64,000 bases of DNA, taken from contig NC_073308.1 in the NCBI RefSeq assembly GCF_027595985.1, positions 17,444,005 through 17,508,004 of the forward strand, in the 5' to 3' direction. This DNA is from Sorex araneus (lineage: Eukaryota; Chordata; Mammalia; Eulipotyphla; Soricidae). Under the pieces are notes generated by a model that was not told the DNA's origin, made no database searches, and saw only the letters and a list, made by a program, of their open reading frames with translations. How positions within the stretch are numbered: position 1 is the first letter of the stretch; every line of letters starts with the position of its first letter. The translations under genes were made by a program, and so were the position numbers. Positions 22,291-34,870 of the stretch are shown piece by piece.

Positions 22291-25202
22291 GACTGAATGG
22301 GTGCCTTTCTATGTGTTTGTTCCTCTGTGAGCTGGACACAGTGAAAGTCAAGCCTCAGACTAAGCCGTGTGTGTGATGTGATGATGACCCACGCATAGTG
22401 GACAAAGGATGACCTCCATCTCTCTTTAAAGTGGGAGCCAACTTGGAGGAGGAGTGCTCCAGAGAGCACAGACAGTCCCTGGAGAAAGAGATAGAAATTC
22501 CCAGGAAAAAAGGGCTGTTCCTCACTCTAGCTCACTTCTTCATTGGTATTCTCTTTGATGATCAGAATGACAGAGTGGTCACTCATGTTCAGTGACCCCA
22601 TCAAGCCTTCCAGAGATTAAGGGACACTGATAGAAAAAAAAAACTCTTGAGACTTCAGTTCTGGCCTTTCAGCTTATTTTCTGACTAATCCTAAAACCAC
22701 GGGTTGCTTTGCTGAACCAGTTATTTAGGTTATTCATTCACCTCCATCTCAGCAGGCACTTGATAGCTTTCATACCCTGGATGGGAATCATGGAAGAAAC
22801 TGATGTTGGTTCTAAATGGATGTTTCCAGAAGGACAGGGCTTTTAGGGCCTATCTTATTAAAGGGAAAACAGAGTTGGTGTAGATGAAAACTCCTTCACA
22901 TGTCACTGTGGGGACTTTTCGAGTCAGTATACTTTGCTTAAATGGAAATTACAAGAGTGCCACCTCAAAAAATGATTGCAGTTCTGATAAGACCGTGTGT
23001 ATATAATAGTCAATATAATATATAGAAAATATCTTTAATAAATATTTACATTACTTTGCTACTATTTGTAGTATCTGCCATGGAAAATCTATTTTATAAC
23101 TAAGTTACAAATTATTGAGTGCTGTAGGGATTCAGCTCTACTAAGAACACTAGTATACACATTTTCAAATTATCTTATACATTTTAAGCAATTTATGGGG
23201 CAAAAAAACCCATATGATGTTTCTGTTAAATATATTATTTGAGGTGCTGAGTTCTAATCACATGGTTGATTTATAAGTATTCACCAAAATCCTTTTCACA
23301 GAATTACTTGCCAAGGCATGTCCCACAATGCAGCATGTATAGATATTTTAGAAAGTATTGTAGTTTATTTTCTGTAATATATTGGTAGCAGTTGGGGTTA
23401 CCCAGCTCTCCACGAAGCTAACTGCAGCCCTCCAGGTGGAGAACTTCAGTGTGGTGAACTAAGCCTTTGCGTATCTCTGCTCCTCACGACGCCACCAGGT
23501 AGGAGCTCAGTGCATTTGGGAGGGAGGGTGGGCTGGCCAGCCCAGTGCTCCCACTCTCCTTGCTCGGTCCTGCCTGTCCTCGTTGCTGTGGGTTCTTATG
23601 TATCTCCTAGACTCAGCCCCTGTGAATGGGACCTTCAGTCTTCTGGTTCTTAAAGACAACAGCCTTTGCTTTTCAAAGGTTGCTACCACCAGTGGGACCA
23701 TTTTTTGCAGAATCCTTCACCCTCACTCCTCATGTGCTCTTTCTTTATCTGCCTCCCTCCCTCCGTGGCTCTGAATCTGGCTGGGATGGGGAGGCTCCTA
23801 AATTTCCAGCAGACACATCCTCATTTTTAATGCCTTTGGAGCAAATTAGCCCACAAAATAGTTATTGTCCATATCACTTCAATACTTGACCTTGTATAGA
23901 AAAATCAACAAATTAAAAATTATGTATTTACCCTTGATAAGTTTATATATTTTGCTAGTTTTTATATTTTGTTAGTTTATTTGTTTTGACAGTTTTGTGG
24001 ACACCCAATGAAATGTTAGTACCTTATGAAATGAAACAGATATAGGCGTAGTATGTGTTTTGATCAGAGTAGACAAACCATAAATGTTATATAATTTAAT
24101 TTACAATATAAAAGCAGTCTTTATGTTTTAGCCTTCCAGTCGCCTGACTCCAAAAAATTCATGTGTTCGTAATTATATCATGTATGCAAAATTTTTGATA
24201 TATTTTAAAGCATTATGTATATATAAATTGTAAGTTACTGTTTGGGTTATGATTATTCCAGACTTAAAACTTGTCCTCTGTTCTCTCCTAAGCATTTATT
24301 ACATCAGGAATAAGATAGATATATGGGATATGAAAATTGCCACCTACTTTTCTGGTTTCAGAATAATTCTTATCAAGTAAATTTTGTCAAGTAGAAGTTA
24401 ACATATTATTCATGCATTCCAACTAGCAGCCTTTATCCGACAGGAAAATCAATGCCATTTCCTCAGCAGCAAATTATATCCCACTTCTGAACATTGGAGC
24501 ACTTTTCTTAGCATTGATAAATAAGGAAAAAATACTGATGGTCATTTAACTTGGTAGGATTTACTTAAATGAACTTCCAGAAAGAACTTCACTTAAAATA
24601 ATTGATTTTCCTCAACATAAGATAAAAAATGTACAAAACAAAGTAAATGAAAGTCTTTTAAACAAAAGTAATTTTCTGTTCATTAAGGGAAGCACAAAAT
24701 ATACTCTGAGGCCTTATTACCCAAATTTTTGTAAAACACTTTCAGATTATTAACTAATTTTTAAAGCAGCAGAACCACATTTTAGAACATTTCCCAGCCT
24801 AGTATGTGTTGAGATAAAGGAATCTTAAAACAGGTCATTGTGGGGAACCAAATAACCCCATTATTGTGCTCCAGACCGATTCAGTGAAACTGCTGAATAT
24901 GATTTGAAAATGACAACTTTCATGAAAGGCAGAGGCAGGAGGGACCTGGGGAAACCCATAACGAGCTCCTGCTACACAGCTCCTGGTGTAAGAGGTCACA
25001 CTGCAAAGGCATCACCCAAAACTTCCCACCTGCAACTGAAGCTTCATAGTAGGACAAAATTCCATTGCCTTTGTACTCACTGCATATACACATCCATTCT
25101 CTTCATGATTTGTGAACTCCTGACAGCTTTACCTAGGTAAATGCTTTGGACTCAAATTGTTTTTTGTGATCATTCCAAACCCAAAACTTGTTAAAATGGT
25201 CA
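22291..25202. other. AT-rich unassigned DNA
   Basis: No gene, RNA or clear repeat recognised. The part from 23900 to 24800 is notably AT-rich. Confidence 0.5.
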
Positions 25203-25400
25203 GTGATCAGAGAGAAAGAGAGAGAGGATACAGACTATAAGGTGCTGGTCTTGCAGGTGACTGCAAAGTTGATCCCCAGAAGCACATACAGTTCATCAGA
25301 ACACCACCAGGGGTCACTGAGCACTGAAATGGGTAAATTTTGAGCACTGTTGGATGTGGAGCCCAAATTAATAATAATAATAATAACAACAATAACATAA
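25203..25400 (+). mobile_element. Diverged SINE with (TAA)n tail
   Basis: GATCAGAGAGAAAGAGAGAG start, TGATCCCCAGAAGCACATAC, ACCACCAGGGGTCACTGAGC and a TAATAATAATAATAA tail. Confidence 0.65.
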
Positions 25401-25929
25401 AATGATTTGCATTAAGTTTCTCTTAAATTTTGCCCTTTTATATGTGAGATGATAGCATTTGCTTGGGGTTTCCCAATGTTTTCATTTGTAAACACAGTTT
25501 AGGATAAAATGGAGAGAACCCAAAGAGACCAAGAACACTGGTGCATGCTCTGTACTAGAGGACACTGGCTGTCTGAGCATTATTGTGTGCACCATCCCAG
25601 AACACAGCGTCCAAGACTACATTAGTCAGACTGGTATGTCCCCAAATGCCTTAGCTCCTGAGAGAGGGGGTCACTTATTTTCAAATCAAGCAGTGTGTTC
25701 TCCAAAGTTGATTATTCAAGAATATTCATTTAATCACTCATAGGTGCTTGATTCATTCCGTTTAATCCAGTATCCCTTTCTGCTCCTTTCATTGATTTTG
25801 TCTTTCTTGGCTTTGACTATACAGGACAAATAGATGTTAGTGCCTTCCTGGGACCTCTCCCCATCTTTCCTACCCACCCACCCCATTTACCTTACTGCTG
25901 AGATGAAATGACAGCTTCAGGTCCTTTGA

Positions 25930-26665
25930 ATAACATGTTCATCGAGATATAATTCACATTGCATAAACTCAGCAATATTTTGTATATTTATGGATTGGTC
26001 ACCACTCTCTAGTGATTTTTGTCATTCCCAGACAAGCCCTAATGCATGATCATATTCAGTCCTTCCCTGAATCTTGGGAACCGCTAGTATGTTTTCTGTC
26101 TCTGTGGATTTGCTTGTTGTGTACATCTCATTTTAAAAAAAACACCCCAACAATAGGTGATCATTGTGCCTGCCTTCTTCCATTGGTATAATATTTTAAG
26201 GATCATCCTTTTTTATCAAATAATTACATTTTACTGTCAAATAATATTCCATGGCACAAATATGTCACTTTTCCCATCCTTTTTTCAATGTTAATGTTGA
26301 TTGTTCCCACTTCTGGGCTAGTATAAAGAATGCTTCAAGAGTGCTCATGTATGAAAGTTGTGTGAGTGTGGATGTTTTGTTTATCTTGGGTGTCTCCCTT
26401 GTATGACAGTCCGTGGCACTTATACAAGTTCCCTGTTTGTCATTTGAAGGAAGTACCGAATTATTGTCAAGGCATTTGTGTCATTTCACACTCCCACCAG
26501 CAATGCACAAGGGCATGATTCTGTCTGCCTGCTGGATAGTCCTTGCTATTGTCCACTTTTAAATAATCATCATAATGAGTAAGAAGTGGTTCCTAGTAAG
26601 GTTTGCACTGAACTTTTTGTCTAATGATGAGTCCTTCAATACAGCTAATGAAGTTGAGCATTTAA
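25930..26665 (-). mobile_element. Ancient L1 (L1M-like) 3' part, antisense
   Basis: Reads in the antisense L1M order: TCATCGAGATATAATTCACA, TTTTCTGTCTCTGTGGATTT, CAAATAATATTCCATGGCAC, CACACTCCCACCAGCAATGC, CTAATGAAGTTGAGCATTT. Heavily diverged, no open frame. Confidence 0.8.
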
Positions 26666-26777
26666 AAAAAAAAACATTGTTGGGAGATACTTAAACTTGG
26701 GGTCAACATACTGTGTATTTTACTTTATCTAGTACCAAATAAGACTGGTACATGGTAGAAATTAAATAATGTTTCTA

Positions 26778-26895
26778 GTACCTTACACACAAACTACCTT
26801 GGTCCAACCCCTGGCTCTACTTAGGGTCCCCTGAGCAAAACTAGGAATGATCCCTGAGTAATGCAGGTGTGATCCACAAACAGAAACAAAAGCAA
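26778..26895 (+). mobile_element. SINE fragment, old
   Basis: Keeps only GGTCCCCTGAGCAAAACTAG, GATCCCTGAGTAATGCAGGT and an A-rich tail. Confidence 0.6.
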
Positions 26896-26954
26896 ATGTT
26901 TATCAAGGAAGTGAATCTATATTTACTTTTTAACTATGTTATATTTGTAATTAA

Positions 26955-27123
26955 AGAGCTAGCACAGGTAATAAGGCACTTGCCTTGCAAGCATTGACCC
27001 TAGGTTAATCCCCATGACCTCATATGGTCCCCTTGGCCCTGCTAGGAGTGATCCCTGAGCACAGAGCTAGGGGTAAGTCCTGAACACTGCTGGGTATGAC
27101 CCTCAAACAAAATACCGAAAACA
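26955..27123 (+). mobile_element. Shrew-type SINE, old copy
   Basis: AAAGAGCTAGCACAGGTAAT head, GCACTTGCCTTGCAAGCATT, CATATGGTCCCCTTGGCCCT and a CAAACAAAATACC tail. Confidence 0.85.
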
Positions 27124-27908
27124 AATGCATTGATGAATATCTATGTTCAAAATAAAATATTGTAACATATATACATGCATAGATATATGCATATATAATT
27201 ACAAAATATGGATTTTATATCCATTTTTGAAAAACAGCAGCAAGGATTTTTTTTATTTAAATTAAGACTTATTTATTTTTTTATTGCAGCCAAATTTAGA
27301 CCAGCACTGTCAAGGCTCCTAATGGGGACAGAGCTGAACTCAGGCTGACTGGTGTGACAGTGTTTGTGGAAGGCAGAGGCAGACATGGGTCTTGCACGAG
27401 AGCCTGTCCTCTGAAATTAGAGATGGAGGAGAGATAGGGATTTATGTGTCAGGATACGTTCCTTCCTAGATGTCAGATGCCATTTGTCACAGCACAGATT
27501 TTGCTATCTATCAGCATTGAGGTAAAAAGGTATTTCAGAGTTAGAGGAGTTTCTCTCCAAACAGCATTTTAACCAAATGAGCTGTCCTGCTTCCCTGTGA
27601 AGCTGAGGAGTTGAGTGCAGCAGAGCTGTGTGGAGGGTCCATGCAGTTTCCCAGCTTTTTCCTTGCTAGGATCCATAGTCAGCTATACCCATGTCATGTT
27701 TTCCAACACAATTTCAATAACTCCTTGTTTCTAGGGTCAAAACCTGATCCAGATATCTATAAAAAAATTTCCAGCGCATCTTCCATTTCTCCACCCCCTA
27801 CATCCCAACTCAGGTGTGTATATCCTTTAATTTCCTCCTTGGGGTCCCTTCTGCCTTCCTCTTTTGCTTATTTGCTAAATAAAATTGTTAACTTAAAATT
27901 TTTTTCCA
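27124..27908. other. Unassigned DNA
   Basis: TA/CA-rich near 27165-27200. No gene recognised. The plus-strand frame 27611-28021 runs into the SINE and is not a gene. Confidence 0.45.
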
Positions 27909-28090
27909 GGGGCCGGAGCGATAGCACAGCGGGTGGGGCGTTTGCCTTGCACGCGGCCGACCCGGGTTCGATCCCCGGCATCCCATATGGTCCCCCAAGC
28001 ACCGCCAGGAGTAATTCCTGAGTGCAAAGCCAGGAGTAAGCCCTGAGCATTGCTGGGTGTGACCCAAAAAGCAAAAAATAAAAAAAAAAT
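27909..28090 (+). mobile_element. Young, near-consensus shrew SINE
   Basis: The best-preserved copy: head GGGGCCGGAGCGATAGCACA, A-box-like TAGCACAGCGGGTGGGG, B-box-like GGTTCGATCCC, then CACCGCCAGGAGTAATTCCT and GTGTGACCCAAAAAGC with an A tail. Flanking AAAATTTTTTTCCA / AAAATTTTTCCA is the probable target duplication. CpGs in the head are mostly intact, so the insertion is recent. This copy anchors the species inference. Confidence 0.97.
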
Positions 28091-28549
28091 TTTTCCAAAG
28101 GTGACAAATTGATAATCATGGAACAATTGAGGAATTGGGGGAATTGGCTTATTAACAGCTGTAGTTTGACCTTTTCCAAAATAAAAAATATCACTGTGTA
28201 GTGATACGGGAAGATTATTTTTAGACTTATAACTTTAAAATAATTGGATAAACATGAAACGATTTATGAGCATAGATGTGTATCTTTGGTTTTTTTAACA
28301 AGTAAAAAAACTTAAAATCAATCTAAACATTATAGTTAACTTAATAAGTTATGGTGTATACACATATCATCAAATATAATATTTATCACCTGGGGCTGTA
28401 TAGCCAATTGTGTGTTCCCAGGATATTTCTAGGGGAACAAATGTGAAAATCATATAAATGGAGGAACATGGCTTGAAACTAAGTGCTAATAGGTGAAGAA
28501 GGGAGCCAACAAGGAAGAAACAAGGTCAGAAGGGGCCATAGTTAGGAAA

Positions 28550-28571
28550 AGGTTGAGAAGCACTGGTCTAA
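28550..28571. mobile_element. Possible hAT-Charlie right end
   Basis: GGTTGAGAAGCACTG resembles the terminal repeat of Charlie-type elements. I could not find the opposite end. Confidence 0.3.
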
Positions 28572-28831
28572 CAGAATGTCACCCAGAAATTCAAAGTCTT
28601 CTTGTAGAAGACTGAAATGATGCAGAAATGTTCAAGCTCCATCAAACTCAAAAGCAATTGCAAAGATAGACATATATTTAAATCCTCTTTCAAAATATTT
28701 GTATATCTGTGTGCAAAAAGGCAAATACTAATCTCTGAGTTGTGACATACAAGTAGCTTTAATAGTCACATGTGAGATTAGTCATATGTTCTCATGTGAG
28801 ATTAGTCATTTATTTTAAAATGATACAGTAC

Positions 28832-29010
28832 TGGGACTGAAGCAATTGTACAGTGTATGGTGCCTGCCTTGCGTGTGGCTGTCCTAGGTTCATTTCCAGC
28901 ACCTCATATGGTCCCCTAAGTGCCTCCAAGAGTGATCCCTGACCACAGGGCCAGGAGTAACTCCTGAGCATAGCTGGGTGTAGTCCCCATTCAAAAACAA
29001 GTTAATAAAT
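28832..29010 (+). mobile_element. Shrew-type SINE with 15-bp target duplication
   Basis: GGGACTGAAGCAATTGTACA head to a TTAATAAAT tail. Flanked by perfect repeats AAAATGATACAGTAC at 28817-28831 and 29011-29025. Confidence 0.93.
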
Positions 29011-29025
29011 AAAATGATACAGTAC

Positions 29026-29869
29026 AGTACATCAGACAAATTCCTGATGAGCTACCCTATCTTTATGCAAGAGGCCGTAACTTGAGAGAGAGGTTTTAAA
29101 CAGACTGATGGCATGGAAGTTTGATACATATGGTACAAGAAATATAAACATTAACAGAAAATTAACTTTTTATTTGTGTGAATTTTTTAAAATTTTCTGA
29201 ACTTTGGGAGGCTTGAGTTGAAATTGGGGGAAGTCTGCTTTGTAATTTTACATCTCCCTGGTGAGCAACTGTGCGGCTGGTTGGCTGAGAACCAGCTGCC
29301 TCTCAATGAGGGACTTGCCTGAGAGTAACCGGCTCTATCTGGCATCAGCTTCTCTCTCTCTTCTGGTGTGGGGTGGGGGGTGAACTCAGGATCCCTCCCT
29401 GCTCCTCCTGAGTTGACATTGCAGACAGACAGCCAGTTGCCTGCATGATTTATACAATCCAATCCAGTAGTTGTTTTTGTTCCTTTTTGTTCTTTTAAAA
29501 AAATATTCAGTTTAGGCATATGGTAACAAGAGTGTTAAAGTATAGGGTATGATGTACAAAGTTCCTACAGCCCAAAGTAGGCCTCCATGGGCCTCTACCA
29601 CTGTCTTTATTTTACCTCTGATGTGATTTCTTCTGCCCATTTCTGCCCCTTGCCACCTGCACCCCCTCACCTTGCTTGGGGTGGGCACCTGCCCTCACAT
29701 CTTTAAAAGGTTGAAAGGCATTTGTGTAATCCACTGTCAGGTATTTGGACCTCTAGTCTTTGTACCCATTTCATCAAACCCAGCTCTACTCAGTAATAAG
29801 AATGATCTTCATAAAACTTGTCTGAGGTCAGAAGAAATTATCTCCTTCTATGTGACAAAGAATTGGACT
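29026..29869. other. Unassigned DNA
   Basis: No gene recognised. The minus-strand frame 29187-29519 has no known domain. Confidence 0.45.
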
Positions 29870-30683
29870 TTGAAATGAAAAACACATTTGCATTAGCCAT
29901 CCCAAATAAGAAGAAATACAAAGATGTAAGTCAACACTTGGATAGAATACATTTTTCGAGCCTTACAAGGATTGCAGGAAGAAAATGGTGGCTTCCAATA
30001 CACAGAAATAAAAGGGAATCTAAATAAGTGGAGAGGGAGTCCCTGGATGTGGATAAGGATACTTGATCAGAATGATGCTTTCACCCATCTCCCCATCTCG
30101 ACCTAAAGTCACTGCAATCTCAGACAAAATCTCAGAAAGTTCTTTTATAGCTCTCGACAAACTGATTTTAAAGTTTGTATGGAAAAGCAGAAGACCTACA
30201 AGAGCAGAGCCAACATTAAAGGAGAAAAAAGTCAGGGAAGGGACACCACCCAACTTCAAGACATCCTGTAAAGCCACAGGAATCAAGACACTGTGGTATT
30301 GGAGACAGAATAGACAAATAGATCAATGGGGCAGAATTGGGAGGCCAGAAATAGAGCAACATAAATATAGTCAACTCATCTTGACAGAAGAGCAAAGGCA
30401 ACACAGGGGAGCAAAGATGGTGTTTCACAATCGGTACTAGAACAATGGAGCATCCACAGGCCAAAAATAAATAAAGCCAAAACACAGACTTTAGCACTTT
30501 TGACAAAAATAAACTCTACATAAATTACAGACCTACACATAAGATGCAAAGTTATTTTTAAAATGCCCAAAAGATAGCCTCGGTGACCTTGGATTGGGCA
30601 ATGACCTCTTATATACAAAGTCAGAAGCATGAAACATGAAAAAAATACTTGACATATTGAACTTCAAGAAAAGGAACTTCTGG
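29870..30683 (+). pseudogene. Decayed L1 ORF2 segment (RT end to linker)
   Basis: The frame at 30063-30440 includes LDKLILKFVWKSRRPTRAEP, then PPNFKTSCKATGIKTLWYW and RQIDQWGR. This is the L1 region downstream of the RT core (compare FIWNNKPP...WYWNKG...DQWNR in the L1 at 46.9-47.2 kb). The sequence continues frame-broken to 30680. Both ends are lost and divergence is high, so it is an old insertion. A diverged SINE follows directly. Confidence 0.8.
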
Positions 30684-30915
30684 GACCAGGAAGAGAACTC
30701 TGGTGGTGGCAGTTCATGCCACTGGAACTCAAGACTCAGTGTTTAATTCCACACACTGTCTTTCTCCATCCTCCGAGCAGCTCCAGCAGATGTGGCCCTT
30801 GTAGGCCTAGCCTCAGCATGGCATCATTGGACTCTAGCATTGAACATCTGTTTCACTGGGAGCAGCCCCTTGTTTCTAGAGAACTGCTTGTGAATCCCCA
30901 CAAACAATAATAAAT
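30684..30915 (+). mobile_element. Long diverged SINE
   Basis: GGGACCAGGAAGAGAACTCT head and an ACAAACAATAATAAATAATA tail, with an enlarged middle as in the copy at 13507-13750. Confidence 0.5.
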
Positions 30916-31109
30916 AATAGAATTTAGCAGCAAAATATATCAATAAATAAAATTAAATCATACTTACATTCAGTTGATCACAGCCAACAGAAAAACTCCA
31001 AATAATATATGTTGATTGCATTTGAAAATAGGTAAGAACAATTTTATATTAGCGCATTAGTAGTTGGTATGTGAATAGGCATTGTTAAAATATTAAAAGA
31101 AAATCACAA

Positions 31110-31260
31110 CGAGTCTAGTGGGGTAGTACACTTGCCTTGCACACACCAGATTAGATGCCATCCTTGGTACCACATATGGTCCTCTGAGTCCACCAGGAGT
31201 GATCCCTGAGCTAAGAGCCAGGAGGAAGCTCTGAACATAGCTGGGTGTGTTTCTAACAGA
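31110..31260 (+). mobile_element. Shrew-type SINE, old copy
   Basis: GTAGTACACTTGCCTTGCAC, CACCAGGAGTGATCCCTGAG and GAACATAGCTGGGTGTG in order. Confidence 0.8.
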
Positions 31261-32224
31261 AACTGCTGTGTTGCACGAAAACTAAAGACCATTATCTGCA
31301 AAGTTCACCTTAAGCTCTCCTCTGAGATCCATGACATGACATTCTCATGGACATTCCCCATACACAGGCACATGGCAAGGATTCAAACTTTGCAAAGGAG
31401 TGTGGCCCCTCACTTCCGTGGAACCCATCCACTTTAGCCCAGGACCCCTGCAATGAGGCAACCTGGGGATGCAGGGAGAGAGTTTCTTCAGATGTTCTGC
31501 TAATGGCTATGGTGAGAGGCTGATGTTTTCCATAGACAGAGAGGAGAGAGAAAGGTGAGAAGCCAGCATGGAGGAGCGATAGCAGCAATGTTGAACTTCT
31601 GATTTCAACTCAGATATGCGCCTCAGTGCCAAGAGAGCTGTGTCTGAGATATCTTGGGAAGAAGAAGCATCCGGATTGATGGACTAGACATGGGGGAGTG
31701 GGTGGATTTAAAAGCAGTCCCTCCAGCCTGTCTGCCCCGGATCTTGGTCAAAGTCTGTCTTGATCTGGGCTGCTCAGACGGGAGTTAAAAGAGGCCCGAG
31801 TGAGAGCAAAGAAATTCCAATTTGGGAGATGAGGCTGCCCGGCTCTGACTCAGCACTTATGCCCCTTGCCCACACCAACTTTGTTCCCAGTTTTGATGTC
31901 TTTTTATACCTTTTTGTTATTTGTAAATTGCTTGGAAGACAAAAAAATAAGAACTTGCCCACGATGAAATCTCCCACGATGGCAATGTGTGGAGTCGGGA
32001 AGCCAGGCCCGTCCCATTAATTGCTTCTTAAATTGTGCAGTGAAGTCAGCAAAGCTCCGGAATTTGAGAAGGATGGAATTATTCCAGGTGATCTCTCTGG
32101 GAAAGTCAGCGGTAGGTGGGAGGACAAGGCAGAACAGAACATGCCCTCATGACTCAAGCTGGCCTCCACTCTTGGCCAGAAGGCTCCAGGGAGCTGCTTC
32201 ACCACATGTGCACACCTCTGGGCT
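31261..32224. other. Unassigned DNA
   Basis: GC content is slightly raised, but no exon-like frame with splice sites is visible. Nothing recognised. Confidence 0.45.
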
Positions 32225-32330
32225 CAGCCCTGACTTTAGTCTCCTAGCCTCAGTTTCCCCATATCTAAAATGGGGGTGATCATGGTACCTCTCACTGAAA
32301 ACAAGAGTGATACCCATTTGAGAGAACCTA
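32225..32330 (+). mobile_element. MIR core fragment
   Basis: CTAGCCTCAGTTTCCCCATA, CTAAAATGGGGGTGATCATG and GTACCTCTCACT follow the sense MIR order. Confidence 0.7.
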
Positions 32331-32489
32331 TCTTGGTAGAACCTGTCTGCCTTGGAACCCTTGGGAAGACTGAGTAATTGAAGTTACATACATCTTAGCC
32401 CCAGTCTAAGGTCATAATTAGACTCTCTCAAGGGAGAGTTGTTCATTTAATACTCATAGGAACATTAATTTTTGAAATCTCCACTTCTG

Positions 32490-32640
32490 CTTTTTTTTGA
32501 GTCTGAGGGGTGAGGTTTGGACCATACCTGGTGGTACTCAGGGGCTACTCCTGATTCTGGGCTTGTCACTTTGGGTGCTGTGATGGGAACAACTGGGAAG
32601 TACCTTAATTCCTATACTAGTTCTCCTGCCCTCCACTTGT
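32490..32640 (-). mobile_element. Antisense SINE, old
   Basis: TTTTTTTTGAGTCTGAGG start, CTGGTGGTACTCAGGGGCTA, TTCTGGGCTTGTCACTTTGG. The head is poorly preserved. Confidence 0.6.
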
Positions 32641-33049
32641 GATTTGATCTTCTACAACGTGCCAGAAATCTTTCACACTGGTGCCAAATAGCTCCTGTGG
32701 GGTGAAGGTGGAGTGGCACCTTGATATTTTGATCAAAGTCTTTCTAATATTCTTCATTGAGACTATTACATAACTCAGTCCATGCTAGTTGAAAAGTCTG
32801 TGATAGAATGATGCGACAGAGGCAAAGATGGGGTTCCTTGTGGAATAGTGGTAGCTATTGTTTATCAGCACCTCACCACATGCTTTGCCCTAGGTTGGAC
32901 CTTGGAAAATGATGACCTCAGCAAGTCCTGAGGCTGGCTAATATTTCAGCTCTCTATTACCTATAGAGTAAAGAATGCTCCCAACAGGTAAAGCAAGCAA
33001 CTTTATCACCTGGTCAGAATGGAATGAAGGCCTGACATCTAGAATATTC

Positions 33050-33808
33050 ACTGATGCGATTGGCAGGGCCAGGAGGCTCCTCTGGTTCTTTCAGTAGAAA
33101 ATCATGGACCCAGTGGCATTTCCAGTTTGTTCTCCAGAGTCCCACAGCTGTATCTCCACTGTGCCCTGACACAGTTCAAACACCGGGCCACACATCACTC
33201 GATGCATTGACTCTTCACCGAAATAAAGTTTTTTGTAGGAAAGAGCTTCAGAGTGCAACCTGTACTTCTCATTCATGGCATATCTCACATACTTCTTTCC
33301 TCGTGGAGTACCCTTGACGTATGCTTAGGGCAGAAATGTCCAGTGCTCTTGAAAACATTGTCCATGTATTCATGATGCTGAACTTTTTCCTGGTGTCTGC
33401 TGGGTGTGGATGATCAGAGTGGGCAGAACTATCTCTTGAAAACCTCAGTCTGGAGGAATGAGCAGTGTAGAGGTCACCTTTGCCTACAATTCATCTCTCC
33501 CAACACACTCCTCATTGCTCCCGAAGGTGCGGGAGCCCCCCTCAACTGACCCAGACAGTAGGATGTTCATGACTTCCCCACTGAGCTTGTAGTCCCCTGG
33601 GGTGAGTGGCAGGGAAGACAAGCTCCATGAAGTCAATGCCCTGGCCCCTGTACATGCAGCCACTGAGCCAAGAAGGGCCGTGTGAGGTGTAAGTACCAGA
33701 AGTCATGGGAACCGAAGACGTAAAGCCCACGCAAGTGCAGAAGCTCATTGTTACCAGAGCAGTGGTTGAAGACTGGCTGGTCATTGTTGAAATCCAGACT
33801 CAGGTCTT
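33050..33808 (-). pseudogene. Candidate processed pseudogene, parent not identified
   Basis: The minus strand reads like a protein interrupted by frameshifts and stops. From 33808 down: a stretch with NHCSGNNELLHLRGLYVFGS and HDFWYLHLTRPFLAQWL, a shift to IDFMELVFPA, a shift to GDYKLSGEVMNILLSGS, then further down KKYVRYAMNEKYRLHSEALS, YKKLYFGEESMHR and VEIQLWDSGEQTGNATGS. The composition is protein-like over about 750 bp with no introns visible. I do not recognise the parent gene, and the SINE at 33809 with adjacent L1 sequence hides the upstream end. It could also be an unfamiliar transposon frame. Confidence 0.4.
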
Positions 33809-33994
33809 GGGGCTGGAGCGATAGCACAGTGGGGAGGGCATTGGCATTGCACGCGGCTAACCCAGGTTCAATTCCCAGCATCCCATATGGTCTCCTGGGC
33901 ACCGCCAGGGTTAATTCCTGAGTGCAGAGCTAGGAGTGACCTCTGTGCATCGCCAGGTGTGACCCAAAAAGCAAAAAACAAAAACAAAAACAAA
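33809..33994 (+). mobile_element. Shrew-type SINE, fairly young
   Basis: GGGGCTGGAGCGATAGCACA head, CCAGGTTCAATTCCCAGCAT, CACCGCCAGGGTTAATTCCT, GTGTGACCCAAAAAGC and (CAAAAA) tail. CAG[A/G]CTCAGGTCTT flanks it (about 33795-33808 and 33998-34011), a likely target duplication. Confidence 0.93.
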
Positions 33995-33995
33995 A

Positions 33996-34434
33996 AACAG
34001 GCTCAGGTCTTGTTCCCAATCTTTGTTACTGTGATTAGTGCTGCAGTGAAAATAAGAGCCCAAAATTCTTTTTGAAATAATACTCTGGGGGTCTTGAGAT
34101 AGATGCAGAAGAATTGCTGGAATTGCTGAGTAATATGAAAATGTAGTCCTTAATTTTTTGAGAAGTCTCCGTATGGCTTTCAGAGGAGCTAAACCAGATG
34201 ACACTCTTACCAATAGTGGATGAACATTCCTTCTTACCCACAACCCACCAGCACTGAGAAAGACCATTTTTACTCTGTGATGGGTGTCACCGTCACTGGT
34301 CAGATGATAGATCATTGTTGTGATTCACATTTCCCCGAAGATAAAAGATGAAGAGCACGTTTTCACATGCCTTTGGCCTTCTGTGTATGTTTTCTTGGAA
34401 GAAATGTCTATTCAGCTCTTCTCCAAGTACCCAA
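33996..34434 (-). mobile_element. L1 ORF2 3' segment, inverted half
   Basis: Antisense L1: GATTAGTGCTGCAGTGAAAA, CTGAGTAATATGAAAATGTA and AAGATGAAGAGCACGTTTTC all match the reverse strand of the ORF2 C-terminal region. It meets the direct-orientation half at about 34435. Confidence 0.75.
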
Positions 34435-34870
34435 GACAAATGGTGGATGAAGAAACCTGTGTTTTACCTCAGATATATGTGTATATACATATATATGAAT
34501 ACTAGTCAGATGTAAGAAAAATGAAATCCTATAATTCAATGAGATGTAGATGGAACAAGAGGGGTCCATGCTGAGCGAAGTCAGCCAGAGGAAGAGCAAC
34601 AGGAGCAGAATGATCTCTCTCAACATGTGGAAGAACATAGTAAGAGAATAACAAATGGCCAGTGGCAACAGCCCTGTTGGTTTAGAGAACTGAATTTGCA
34701 GAGGGTGGGGTGGGGGGTGGGAGGCCAGCTTGAGATGTTGGTGGAGGGGCACTGATGCTCTGCTGGGGGAAAGTGGTGTTGGATTATTACACACCTGAAA
34801 TTCTATTGTTAACAGGGGTGTAAGTCCCAGTGCATAAATAGAAGTTGGAAGAAAAAGGGAGAAAAATCCA
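34435..34870 (+). mobile_element. L1 ORF2 end and 3'UTR, direct half
   Basis: ACAAATGGTGGATGAAGAAA, GGTCCATGCTGAGCGAAGTC, then a G-rich 3'UTR (GAGGGTGGGGTGGGGGGTGG) and TTGGATTATTACACACCTG. With the inverted half at 33996-34434 it forms an inverted/direct pair like the one at 19041-19461. Confidence 0.75.
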